A DNA stretch of 64,000 nucleotides from Spirometra erinaceieuropaei (taxonomy: Eukaryota > Platyhelminthes > Cestoda > Diphyllobothriidea > Diphyllobothriidae), in the NCBI GenBank assembly GCA_902702965.1, contig CACRXP010000189.1:327885-391884 (forward strand), given 5' to 3'. Both the position numbers and the translations under genes were made by a program. The notes beneath the pieces were generated by a model. That model was not told the origin of the DNA, made no database searches, and saw nothing but the letters and a program-made list of their open reading frames with translations. Numbering within the stretch: the first letter of the stretch is position 1; the number at the start of each line of letters is the position of its first letter. This document shows, piece after piece, positions 33,060 through 44,497 of this stretch.

Positions 33060-33150
33060 CTGTCTCTGATGATGGATTCAAGAGAGAATCCGAAACGTCA
33101 GGGGAATAAAGCCATTGTTCCAGCGATCGCTTCTTCTTCTGATCAACTAT
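32924..33150 (+). repeat. Inverted pLTR segment at the PLE-B 5' end
   Basis: This is the reverse complement of the region around 30140-30380 of the same element, joined head-to-head to the 5' pLTR at a GATGATG-rich junction. A short internal deletion relative to the 3' copy lies near 32968-32975. Confidence 0.88.
33057..33108 (+). ncRNA. Hammerhead ribozyme motif in the inverted pLTR
   Basis: CTGATGA at 33066-33072, perfect 6-bp stem II GGATTC/GAATCC (33074-33079, 33086-33091) around AAGAGA, GAAA at 33092-33095, CGTC at 33096-33099. The core is intact and cleavage would be after 33099. Stem I is shortened to about 3 bp because AGGCG reads AGGGG. Confidence 0.75.
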
Positions 33151-33179
33151 GCAGACTCTTGGTATATGCGATACCAAAT

Positions 33180-35619
33180 AAAAGATGACGCTCTTTGAAG
33201 GAGGATGGCAGACACTGTGGGGAGTAATCTCTAAATGGGTTTCCAAAGGAGACGGTATCGTGCCCGATGAATGCAAAGGTTGCAAACGCCTACCCTCCGG
33301 AAGATAAAATTATCCCACGACAAATTACCCGACCAACTTTGTCGACCAGAAAGTATACCAATGTCATTGAAGCATAATGGAGTCGGCTAAAACGAATACT
33401 CCATGACGGAGGGCCAATGTCATTCTGAGCCATATTAGTCCGTGTAAACGAAGTCCATTTTCTCCTATGGCTTCGCGTAAACACAGCCAGTCTCAAGGAA
33501 ACTTGGCAACCTTCCTTCGTCATGTTGCGGAGACCAGTTCGGTGCAGCAACCTCCCACCCGGTGAAATGGATCGACTGTTGTACATGGTAAATTATTGTT
33601 AAATATTCCTAATCAACATGCTGTGCATATACCAATTTATTTCATGCTGTCTTTGTGGAAGCTGAAGCAACTGAAGGTGATAGATGTTGAAGAGGTAAGA
33701 AAATGAAGCTAGAAGTCTAAGCAGCAAAGCACTTATGGATGGGCTAACAAGCCGACAGCCGACTTATATGCGTAAGCATCGAGCAATAAACATGCGTAAC
33801 GCAAGGCAAGCGACTGCCGTCGGCGAGAAGAGCACTGAAAACGGGAATCGCAAAGTTATCTTAAAAAAGACGTTATCGTAGCGAACGTGAAGGACGTACT
33901 TCGTAAAATTAGCGTATATTAAAGAAAACTGCCCAATCAGTGAGAAATCAGCCCAAAGTCATCGGCTAGAATACACAACTTATAATAATTGACCTTCAGT
34001 TAAACGAATACACAAAAGAGATATTCAAATTAATACTCCGCTGACCAGAAACAGGAAGGTTAAAGAAATCGGAAATACCGAAATTCCAGATATTTTTGTC
34101 AAACAAGTTATTTTAATTATCAGAAGCACCTAAGGGAGCGTGCGCAAACATCTACATAAATAAATAGATCCAGGCATAATGGCGTTAAAAATGAGTTTAT
34201 TTAACCCCTAAGAATTAGTGTAATATTAAGCACGGCTGTTAAATAATTGTTTAAAGTTCGAAATGTTTCCCAAAGTGGCGTTAGGAAAATTCGTTGTGAT
34301 TTTTCGTTTCGACCCTGTTAGGGTGTGGTTAACCAAGTCGAAGTAGAGTTTGTTTGATTTTGCTGATAGGGACATAATATTACAAAGTTTTCACACGGTC
34401 ACATGTCGAGATGTCGTCGAGTGTCTGAAAAATCCGAAAAAAACCATCAGAGGCAATCTCAGCATACCATTTTCTGTGCATAAATCAAACTTCTGAATGT
34501 TTGGCTTTTGGTGTGTGTGGAGTTCTTTGAGTTTCAGGGTGACCGTGAACCGTCAGTGAATGTCTAAGCTTTCGGCTATTATCAATGGGCTGTTTAAAAA
34601 GATGGATTCTGCATATACTGTCCATCAGTGTAAGGAATTTTTGGTGGGCAACCCAAACATGAAACTCATTCTCTAGGAAAGATAAATGTCCGAAACAAAA
34701 ATACGCGTTGAACTTGCCCTTGGTTAGTTGAAACCATTATCTAATAAATTATACCGTTATGAAGCTCTTAAATAAGATGATTTTATGATTAATATCTAAG
34801 TATTTCACTTTCTAAGTCAATGATAAGGTCGAAAGTAAACAATCTCGCCCATGTATGCAATTTTTTGGATAACGCTGACAATTATTTTGCGAGACGAATG
34901 AACACATTCTTATCTTGATTTTTGAACAATTTTCACTGTCATTGCTTACCTGCTTTCTTCTCTATACGGTTGCAAATGCACCAGAGATTGACCATCTAAG
35001 TACTGAAATATCTCCCATTCAGTTAAAGGCGTGCTTGTTACACTGTCCTGTTCAGGGGGCCATTTGAGTCAGTCCTGCCTTTTTAACTTCCTTTGCCGCA
35101 GTCACACTTAACTTACACATCGACGACACGATTTTTAGGTGGAGGTCAGTGCGAGTAAATTATCATAGGATTTTGTTTCATACTATTTTGTGCCTCGACC
35201 AGGAGTTAGCGATATTTTTATTTGAGGAGAAAGTGGATGAAGCCAAACCAGGTTTTTGTTTTTCGGTGCCATGTTTGAATGAAGTTACTTAAGCTCAATA
35301 TTATACTTAAGGGCAACTATGTTCAGAAACCTTACGAAAAATAAGTTTCCGACCCCTTTTTAGAAATTTTCACTTATTCATCCGGCCTCCTCAGAAATAA
35401 GCAAATTAAAGCCATTGCAATACTCCTGAAATTATTGCTCAAAATGATTGGAGTATTGTTCAAATACACGATTTATCAAATAAAATCAAAACTCATAGGA
35501 AAAAAATCGCTTAGATATGCTGGTCGGTGGGACTGGTATATACGGCTCCCTAAACAGGACACGAAATGGGAACCACCTGCAATACGGGTGGCCTTGAGAC
35601 AACTTTCAGGGAAATTAGT
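33180..35619. other. Unassigned AT-rich DNA, 2.4 kb
   Basis: Short frames only and no domain recognised. No copy of the repeat families seen elsewhere in the window. Confidence 0.4.
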
Positions 35620-35815
35620 TTTAGATTTACGTTTAGGGTTAGAAATAACGAATAGCTGAAAGGTAAGATTCAAAGTTAACAGTAAGTTAAGTCAGAACCC
35701 CAATTGTGGCTCAGGTAGGGATTAGTGTTGACAGTAGAGTTAAGATTTATGGCAGGGTTAACGCCAAGATTAGGACAACGGTTCAGTTTTATATAAGTGT
35801 TATTGTTAAGGTTAG
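35620..35815 (+). repeat. Degenerate telomere-like tract (TTAGGG type)
   Basis: GTTTAGGGTTAG is followed by loose variants (GTTAAG, AGGGTTAA, GGTTAGGA) for about 190 bp, in one orientation. Confidence 0.6.
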
Positions 35816-36479
35816 GACGCGGGAATAATTTTCCCTTCCGGAATTATGCGCAGATCCACCTTTCTTGCCTGGGCGAGACGTTCCTACCCCCATATCCTGT
35901 TTGGGGAGCCACAGAAGTCAGTTCTACCGAAATATGTGCTGGTAAGTGGCAGAATAGCTGTTTGGATAGTAGGAAAATCTTTAAAATGCTGTGCCACCGT
36001 ACTGAGCAAATAACTACCTCCAACGTCGCTTTGAAAGTTGGTTAAATGGGATTATGCATCACTTTTTTCACTTGACTTTAGACTGAAGAGGGCGAAAAAT
36101 ATCATCCTTTTTCAGTTATACTGTTTTTTAGGACATCTGGCATGCGTTGGCGCAATAATCGACATCAATTTTCATTAGTTAAATCCCTATTTTTTATGGG
36201 TTCCATCTGCGGTGTATTTTGATAAGTGAGCTTTTTTATGGTAAGCATCTGCTGGCCTCAGACTTCCATGCAAATGCGCTGAACATGGCCGGCTGACCCA
36301 TAATGACAGATGGTTTTATTCTAGGCCGTGCCGGAGGAAGGAGAAACCTAAATAAAATCAACTCAAAACGGAAGCCCCAAAAGCTAGCTTGCTCTCGGTC
36401 CTTAGAGGTTTACGACTGTAGAGTGGGATAAAGAAGCAGACTCTGTGCAATAATTTACCGTACTAACAACACAGGTATT
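35816..36479. other. Unassigned DNA
   Basis: I see no gene or repeat. Confidence 0.4.
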
Positions 36480-36530
36480 AGCTAAAAGCCCAGACACGCG
36501 TGTTTCGCCGATCTTGTGCCGCTGCAGACT
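36480..36530 (+). repeat. Partial Q module
   Basis: AAAAGCCCAGACACGCGTGT and TTCGCCGAT..GTGCCGCTGCAG match the start of Q. The rest is missing. Confidence 0.6.
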
Positions 36531-36696
36531 CTGTCCGTTGGTGGGATGTATGCGGTGGTCGGCGGGTGGGGGGGGGGCAAGATCGCCTTTCCGCACTAAG
36601 TTGACCGTCCTAATCTGTGGCTTAGCGGGGATGTGCTGACAGGTTCAGGCCACGCTGTCGGCTTATCTCTCCCTCCAGAGTGTTGGGGAGCTGATC

Positions 36697-36803
36697 ACCA
36701 CCACCACCACCACTACCACCACCACCACCACCACCACCACCACCACCGTCCCCACCACCACCACCACCAACACCACCGCCACCGCCACCAACACCACCAC
36801 CAC
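36697..36803 (+). repeat. (CCA)n microsatellite with interruptions
   Basis: About 107 bp of ACC/CCA triplets with a few CT, GTC and CAA interruptions. The minus strand reads as a glycine-rich frame, but there is no sign that it is translated. Confidence 0.95.
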
Positions 36804-37059
36804 AGACGATAAGCTTTCCACTGTAACCTTTTTCCTTCTCTCCTAAAGTGTGGCGGCCTGAGTGCACTCACTACTTAAATTTAGCGCAGTATGCATGTGA
36901 ACCTGTTAATGAGTATGTACGTCAAGCTCATCTTCTTCAGATTTTTATGGCAGCTACTCAGCTTGGAATAAGGAAATCCTCAGTCGGACACGAGGATATG
37001 GTTCCCTTATGCTACATGTGGCCTCGCAATAAATTGCAGAGTTCCTTTTTCCGTGTTCC
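36804..37059. other. Unassigned DNA
   Basis: Nothing recognised. Confidence 0.4.
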
Positions 37060-37140
37060 AACTTTAACCCTAACAGTATTACTAGCCCTAACTTTACCCC
37101 CATAACTGTTAACCTTAAAACCCTAGTCATAACTGTTAAT
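37060..37140 (+). repeat. Degenerate telomere-like tract (CCCTAA type)
   Basis: AACCCTAACAG, AGCCCTAACTTTACCCCC and AAAACCCTAG recur within 80 bp. Confidence 0.55.
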
Positions 37141-37789
37141 CTATCCGAATGAAGTTTAGGAAAAATTCACTTGTACATAAGGGGTTCCATGCTTCTGCGC
37201 CCAGCCCCAAGCCTTTGTCAGAGAAATCATATAATTGGCCGTCGATTGGACGATTTTTACATGTAATCAACCTCAATCTCCAATCAGTAAAAGAGATAAT
37301 AGACAAGATAGACATGTAGAAATAAATCGCTCACTTTCAACGAACTTTATTAACCCCCTACCCAAGCAGAATACAACTACAGTCACCAAGCAACTCCCCG
37401 GTCCATGGGACCGTCTCGATTTCACCCAAAGTTTGAGAATAGGATTGTTCGGTGCTACTAAATCGTGATTCCTACCCTAGTTGTTTCTGGTCAGAGGGAA
37501 AAAATCAGATTTCAAATGCGCTGCCCTATTGTGAAAATTAAATTTGGATTGAATAACAACAATTAAGTGACAAATACTTCTTTAATATCGCATGGCATTG
37601 TCACGAAATGGTCTTCATCTCCTTTCAAAACACGCCAACAGTGTTCATCCAAGTGTCCCTGAAACATATGTTACGGAACTCTGGAATCTTTCTTCAAAAT
37701 CATAATCTTGCTGTCTAACCGAGTCCTTATGATTTGCTAGGTGAGCGCACCTCTATTCGGATTTACGTAGTTTTTACTTTTAGGGTTAT
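37141..37789. other. Unassigned DNA
   Basis: Nothing recognised. Confidence 0.4.
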
Positions 37790-37950
37790 AGGACACCGTT
37801 CTAGCAGCGCAGGTACTCGATAAAACCCCCAGACGCGCGTGTTCTGCTGATATTTTGCCGCTGCAGGACACAGCTGTGAGAGCTTTAGTTTTTCAGTTGC
37901 TCTCCTAGCATTCTCCGTGTGCTTTCTGGTAAATACTCCGGTTTAGTAAT
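37790..37950 (+). repeat. Q module with upstream extension
   Basis: It contains GGACACCGTTCTAGCAGCGC, then CCAGACGCGCGTGTT and GCCGCTGCAGGACACAGCTG, and ends CTAGCATTCTCCGTGTG. The upstream part resembles one arm of the hairpin at 38140-38189. Confidence 0.6.
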
Positions 37951-38139
37951 CGTTGCCTTTTAATTTCCTCTGAAATTAACTGAGAACTTAGAGGAGGTAA
38001 GTGCATTTCAGGGTCTACAGGCGCAGTCCGAAGTTTGATGCCTGAATATTTGGACTGAAGTCCATCAGCTACAGGGAGATGAATGCGTAGTATTCTTTGA
38101 CTGCCGACAAGCAGCTATGAATATATATTAAATTAATAG

Positions 38140-38189
38140 GATACCATTTTAGCAGCAGAGAGAGTACCTGCAATGCTAGAATGGTATCA
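38140..38189. other. Hairpin, 15-bp stem
   Basis: GATACCATTTTAGCA (38140-38154) pairs with TGCTAGAATGGTATC (38174-38188), with one T-G pair, around a 19-base loop. It lies 200 bp from the Q module and shares TAGCAGC and GTACCTGC-type words with it. Confidence 0.7.
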
Positions 38190-39110
38190 TATTACGCTAA
38201 AAGTAAAATTACGTGGATCCGAATACTTTTTTGTACACCCAGCGGAGCACGAGGACTTGGTTAGACAGTAAGACTGAGATTTTGAAGAAAAATCCTGGAG
38301 CTCCACAGCATTTGCTTCAGGGGCACTTAGATGAAGAGTGTTAATGTCTTTTGAAAAGAAATGAAAACAACTTCGTAACAATTCCATGCAATATTAAAGA
38401 AGTATTTATTAATTAATTTCTGTTATTTAATTTGAATCTAATTTTCACAATACAGACGAAATATTTAAATCTGCGTTTGCCACTCTGACCAGTAACTACT
38501 GGGGTCTGCGTCTATAGACCCTCGAATATACTGATCTAATCCAAGTTCGCAGTTAATTTTTGAGATAATTTATCCTGCATATTCAGGGTTTTGTGATCGT
38601 TCCCAGCCTGATTACTTCGCAGACAGACTGGTCATTCGTCAGAATGTATTGTTGAACCGGCTTCTACTTAGCGTTCAATTCTAGGAAGCAACTTCACTGC
38701 ATCTCGCTTGTGTACAGAAAATTACCTAAAATCCGTACACTGACACAATCCAAAGACCCAAAGATTATAAATGATAATTTCGATAATTCTCTAGTGCACC
38801 GCCATCGATTTTTTCGGCAGACACATCTCACATAAAAGACGGCCACTGCTGTACATACGGATAGCCCTGTAAATTTGGCCTCATCGATTTATACTGGGTT
38901 TTCGGGTGTTCTAGTGGTATATACAATTTCAGAACAGACTTCCCGGCGATAATTGTGCTAGTCAACCACAGTGTTTTGTGGATCTACCAGTGAGATTTGG
39001 CACTTCTTCCATTAACATTCTTTTGCTTCAGTGATAAACTGACTCTAAAATTTCACGAAACGCCAAATTACAGTAGAGTCGTCCGCTTAACTCACAAAAG
39101 TGGGAGAATA
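38190..39110. other. Unassigned DNA
   Basis: Nothing recognised. Confidence 0.4.
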
Positions 39111-39365
39111 TTAGTAGACAGAATGTTATTACCGACAAAGACAAGGGAAAATGGAATGGACATTTCTGGATTATTGACCGTCGTTAGCCAGTCATACCCA
39201 ACCCTGAAGTGCGGAAAAACTGGGGTTCGAACTCGCGACCTGTTAGGTAAAAGTCCAACGCCTCTAACCACTAAGCCAGGGGCTCGTTATCCTGTCGGTT
39301 TTGATCTGGAATGCACAACGGTAAAGGGACGCTCACCGACCGTTCTTACAAAACTCACTCGTCTC
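39111..39365 (-). mobile_element. tRNA-derived SINE, copy S2, with head
   Basis: On the minus strand the head reads TGGCTTAGTGGTTAGAGGC (an almost ideal A box) and GCGAGTTCGAACCCC (B box) at tRNA spacing. An anticodon-like loop with TTTT lies between them. The body then runs through GGGTATGACTGGCTAACGAC to CTTTGTCGGTAATAACATTC. This is an RNA polymerase III type promoter in a SINE. The associated module at 39309-39365 lies on its 5' side. Confidence 0.82.
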
Positions 39366-40012
39366 CTGGGAGAACTTGTTTTCCTTTGTTCCGCCCCTCC
39401 ATATCTGTACATTCTGATCACGTGCATTTTTCCTCGTTAACATCAACGGCTCTCGGCACTTGCAGTAAGAGTTTCCTCTACAAAGAGACTATCCGGGAAA
39501 TATCGCGACATCGCTTCTTCAATGTGCACCACTTCAGTGTGAAATTCTCGTAACAGTGTTTTTGGAGGCAAGTTGAAGTAGGAACAACAAATGAAGGTAG
39601 AAATCATGCTTGCTTGCCCGAAAAATTGATATCATCTAATAAAAGAAGACAAACAGGGGAAATAAGGCGAAATCATCGACAGACTGGTTATACTGACCAA
39701 GACGCCTCAGTCGCAAAGTCTATTATTGGAGTCAGTCACTGACGGGCACATATCATTTTAGTGAGACGAAAAGTGCAAATTAAATAGTTTTTACTAAGAA
39801 CTGTTTACTTGCGTAGGCAAATAAGAGCACTTTAAACCAAGTCTGGCGGAGGAGGGGCATAGGTGAGCAATCAACAGTCAGTTGTTAAACCGTTACTGTT
39901 CTGATGGGCGGCTAACTATGGCATAAACATCAGGACCCTCGACATTGCAGTGACTGCGTGAGAAGGACAATACTTTTCAGCTACCTGGGCAATGGTGCGT
40001 ACAGGCTCTGAC
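39366..40012. other. Unassigned DNA
   Basis: Nothing recognised. Confidence 0.4.
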
Positions 40013-41011
40013 TACAGTAAGTAGGCTAACTTATGAAATGTCAATCGAAATTCCGTAAAGCGTTTTCGTTTAGAAAAGATTAATTAAGTAGGGTTGTAAA
40101 ACGAGTCAGCCTGCAACATAATTCTCTAGAAATTAAGTTACATCAGGATATCGGCTTTCGAATGAACTTTCCTCCGGCTGCATGCAAAACCTACACTCTT
40201 TAAAAATGACTACTTATGAAGCACAGATTTTTCGCATTGATTTTCGATGCTCCTCAAAATTTAATTATATTTCATGGAAAACATGCATAAAAATATTCAT
40301 TCTTCCACTCAGTCGGTAGATAATCACGCCTTCTCCTAATGTTATACTCGAAGGAAAGGTAGATTTCGGTCTTCAAAAACTTTTCCCATTCCCGAATAAT
40401 TTTGATCCCGCTCTACCATTACACTTGGGTTCAGGGTTTCGAAACTACAGGTCGAAAATTTTCTGCGTACGGAAATCCACACATTTCGCCACGGTAATAA
40501 AGAAGGACCATATAGGGTTCATAAAATTTAGCAGTGGATTTAGTCTTCACTCTTAAATTTTACGGGACACTTTGGTAAATGCAGAGACATGACGATGTAT
40601 GAACGGCCATTTCAAGGTATCTAAAAGTCCCACAATTAGAAACTCTTTTAAAACTGAATTATGTCCCTCCTTCGAGCATAAAATTAGAAGAAGACGTAAT
40701 CTCCTACCGACTGAGCAAAGAAATGAATATTTTTATTCGTTTTTTCCATGAAATATAATTGGATTGGTGAGGGCACCGAGAATCATTGAGAAAAATTCCT
40801 GCTACTTATGTATTTATTATTTACAGAGTGTAGTTTTTGCATGCAGCTGGAAAGAGGTTTATTTGAAAGCTCGCATCCTGAGGTAACTGAAATATTATAG
40901 AATTATGCTTTTCAATGATTAGTTTTACAACCCAACTTAATTAATCTCTTCCAAATGAAAACGTATTTCGGAATTTCGGTTGACATTTCATGAGTTAGCC
41001 CACCTGCTGTA
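40013..41011. mobile_element. TA-flanked palindromic element, copy B
   Basis: Same organisation as copy A: TA-CAGTAAGTAGGCTAACTCAT at the left, the inverted form before TA at the right, arms of about 380 bp, and a central segment in the same orientation as copy A (GTTCAGGGTTTCG, then GTACGGAAA). Confidence 0.85.
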
Positions 41012-42459
41012 TGTAATAACGTGGAGAGTGCTTTCACCGATCAGGTTACGGGAACCGCTCATCCCGTTGTGCATTGGGACTCAATCACATACCTCGAAAG
41101 CAGTCGCGTAGCGACCAGCGATATGTACAGAGAAGAAATGCCATCAAAGTCTACAGAAATTGATACATGTAACTGTTGCTCTCCTATGAAAAATGTAAAA
41201 TAAACATTGTGTCTGCGACTTCTATCAAGGCAACTGTCGAACGACAAACAGTGCTTGGAATTCGATCACTACTCAATATATCAAAGCTACATCTAGAATA
41301 TAATTTTTTATCGAAGACGCAAACAACGCTGGACTGCTACCCAAGCAGCAGAGTGGCAGTCTGCTTAGATCGTCGTTTCATTGTCACGCTGTCTTTGTAT
41401 GGGCTTCTTTCTCGCTGTCGATATTGGAACTACACGAGACTTGCCTCGGGCGAGCAAAAGGCCAATCAGCGTTGTCCTTTTGGCCATAGTAAGGATTTAT
41501 GCAGAATGTTTGGACGGCTGCTGCCGGGGATCGAGTGAGAGAGCCCCAGGGCACAACTGGACGATTAAGTTCAGCAGCGCGATCGATGAGCGCCAGTCTA
41601 CCACATTAAGGGATATCCCCGTCGTGTACGACTTCCCGACTACTCATTTGAGCGACCTCTCATTGTCGACCTATCGGATACTGACAAACCTGCCACCTAT
41701 TCAGCGTTCACTTCCGTAGTATGCAAAACGTGGTACATCATTAAGTGCCTGGTTTGAAAAGCCATTAAATTGATCGATATATTGACTTTGCTCAAATCGG
41801 GGAGGTCAGGATACACTGGTTCCTTCATGATGTGGACTTTGTTGGGAATTTTCGACAATGAGAGGTGCCTTCCGTGCATATAGGGATCAAGTCAGCAACG
41901 GCGATCACTTCCGTCTTCAGTCCTCATGGTTAAGCCTGATCCAACTGATACCTACCGCAGGCGTCAAGGTCAATAGAGGCTGGGTCATGCCAAGTCATGT
42001 TAATTCCATCGCATGCGTGATATTTCTCTCCGCGCGAATTAGGTGCCATTGTATTTGTGAGACTCCCAATTTAGCCATAGTCAAGATACTGTGACATGGT
42101 GTTCTACAGCAAAGGTACTGTACTCGGGAAATTACTCGGAAGGTTCCATCAGCACCCGATGTTCGACCTCGATCAGCACTATTTGCGCGCCGAAGGAGAG
42201 AGGTAAATATCGCGTAATTTTTGCATACGTCATTACTCTCCTTTTCTTCCCACACAAGGTTGTCGTGGTCCGCACCACTGAACGGGATGAATGTCACGGA
42301 TGAAAAGTCGAGTAATCATTAGTGTCATTCAGCAAACAGGAGCTGTATAATTGATCGGATTTGTTGCAGTATAGGGCCAATGGTAATAACTTTAGTGCCC
42401 AGGTTGCTTTATCGCAAAAGGATTTCATATGATATTATGTCATTGAAATGGCTAAAACA
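41012..42459. other. Unassigned DNA with SINE-associated module at 41505-41590
   Basis: Several 60-120-codon frames occur on both strands, none with a recognised domain. The module at 41505-41590 matches 28975-29065. Nothing else was recognised. Confidence 0.45.
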
Positions 42460-43033
42460 TACAGTAGGTGAGCTAACTCATGAAATGTTAACCGAAATTT
42501 TGAAATGCGTTTTCGTTTCGAAAAGATTAATTAGGCAGGGTTGTAAAACTAGTTAGCCTGCAACATAATTCTTTAATTGTTCGGTTACCTCAAGATGCCG
42601 GCTTATGAATAAATTTCTTTCCACCTGCATCCAGGAACTATACATTGCAAAAATGTTTCTACTTATATGGCATGCATTTTTCTCATTGATTTTCAATGCA
42701 TAAAGTACAATAGGAAGAAGACGTCATTTCCTATCGAATAAACAAAAGAATAAATATTTTTATGCATGCTTGTTGAAATATAATTGAATTTTAAGGGGCA
42801 TTGGAAATCAATGACAAAATGGATGCCACTTAAGTAGTCTTTTTTGCAAAGTTTGTTTCTGCGTGCAGCTGGAAAGAAGTTCATTCGAAAGCCGGTATTC
42901 TGAGGTAACTGAATAATTAAAGAATTATTTTGCAGACTAACTAGTTTTACAACTCCACTTAATTAATCTTTTCGAAACGAAAACGCATTTCGGAATTTCG
43001 GTTGATATTTCATGAGTAAGCCCACCTACTGTA
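42460..43033. mobile_element. TA-flanked palindromic element, copy C (centre deleted)
   Basis: It has both TA-flanked ends and most of the right arm. The end of the left arm and the central segment are deleted, so left and right join near 42700. Copy D has the same deletion. Confidence 0.85.
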
Positions 43034-43927
43034 ATTGTCCCACAATTATAAAGCCACCCTTTTTGTGAAGTCACTGACTGAAACCAAAAGAGATATAAGT
43101 TTAAGCAACTTTTACTCGGTATGAATTAAAAACGGGCCAATGCAGCAGACTTTATTACCTGCAACTCATAATCGCATAACACACATGACGAATAGGAAGC
43201 ATACAGCAATTTGTACTCACACAGAAAAAAACAATGCGAAATAGTAAGGTCATTGTGAAGTGCATACAGACTAATTGGTGAAAATGGTAACTTAGCAACG
43301 CCATCTAAGAAAGAAAAAAGGGAGAATTTAACAAACAGGAGGGGTTTTTTCTATTGTCAACACAAGAGGGATGTGTAGATCTACGGACTAAAGGTTACCA
43401 GGCAGGTTTGGGGTGACCACGTGGTCTAGCTGCCTCCATGAGTCGGGCTTCAGCCGCCGTATGTAGTTCGCTATTTATTCGCTATCAGTGTTATTCGGCG
43501 ACAAAATGCAATTGATATGCTGTCGCAAAATTTGTTGGTATCAATGAGTTCTAATGGGTATATCTATTTAAAAAAACGTGATTAATTCTCTAAAGATTTA
43601 ATTTTGTAGAAGGCTTCATTTCCTAAAAAGTGCGTCTAGTAAACCAATGTTCTATGCACAGCTCCTGATAAACACGACTCAATGGCCATAAAAATCCAAG
43701 CTAATTCCAAAAATCGCATCGTCTATAAATATTATTTTTGGCATTTCAAAATCGAAGGTGGTTATAACGACGTTTAGTCAAACGACTGCAGTGGTTCGAT
43801 TTCACTTTCGGTCTGCTTGACTTGGAATGAGTAAGAGAAGTCGCCATAGCTCGACCCCCCCTACAAACAACCCAACGTGATTTGAAACTGTCATGACCGG
43901 GAGGTAACCACGACCTTGTTCGGGACT
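43034..43927. repeat. Tandem duplication, spacer of unit 1
   Basis: An 894-bp non-coding spacer, near-identical to 44498-45398 (starting ATTGTCCCACAATTATAAAG and ending GACCTTGTTCGGGACT). Confidence 0.9.
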
Positions 43928-44497
43928 TACAGTAAGTGGGCTAACTCATGAAACGTCAACCGAAATTTCGAAATGCGTTTAAGTTTCGAAAAGATACATT
44001 AAGTAGGGTTGTAAAACTAGTTAGCCAGCAACATAATTCTTTAATTGTTCGGTTACCTCAAGATGCCGGCTTTTGAATAAATTTCTTTCCAGCTGCATCC
44101 AGAAACTATATATTGCAAAAAAGTGTCTACTTATATGGCATGCATTTTTCTCATTGACTTTCAATGCATAAAGTACAATAGGAAGAAGACGTCATTTCCT
44201 ATCGAATAAACAAAAGAATAAATATTTTTATGCATGATTGTTGAAATATAATTGAATTTTAAGGGGCATTGGAAATCAATGACAAAATGCATGCCACTTA
44301 AGTAGTCTTTTTTGCAAAGTTTGTTTCTGCGTGCAGCTGGAAAGAAGTTCATTCGAAAGCCGGTATTCTGAGATAACTGAATAATAAAAGAATTATTTTG
44401 CAGACTAGTTTTACAACTTCACTTAATTAACCTTTTCGAAACGAAGACGCATCTCGGAATTTCGGTTGATATTTCATGAGTAAGCCCACCTACTGTA
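43928..44497. mobile_element. TA-flanked palindromic element, copy D (centre deleted)
   Basis: Near-identical to copy C including its internal deletion. It is the element of the second tandem unit. Confidence 0.88.

Larger units (their letters stand above)
30131..33150 (-). mobile_element. PLE-B: nearly complete Penelope-like element
   Basis: This minus-strand element of about 3 kb has near-identical direct pLTRs (30131-30243 and 32811-32923, one mismatch in about 113 bp), an ORF for RT plus GIY-YIG between them, and an inverted pLTR segment on its 5' side (32924-33150). Such direct and inverted repeat arrangements are typical of Penelope insertions. The near-identity of the pLTRs suggests a recent insertion. 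The only clear coding defect is a one-base frameshift at 31993-31998. Confidence 0.93.

Noticed and set aside
36622..36867. Glycine-rich minus-strand open frame
   Set aside because: It is the translation of the CCA microsatellite and has no flanking coding signal.
42693..44352. Two nearly identical 63-residue frames (42693-42884 and 44161-44352) as a duplicated gene
   Set aside because: They lie in the arms of palindromic elements C and D and are duplicated with the tandem unit; no protein features.
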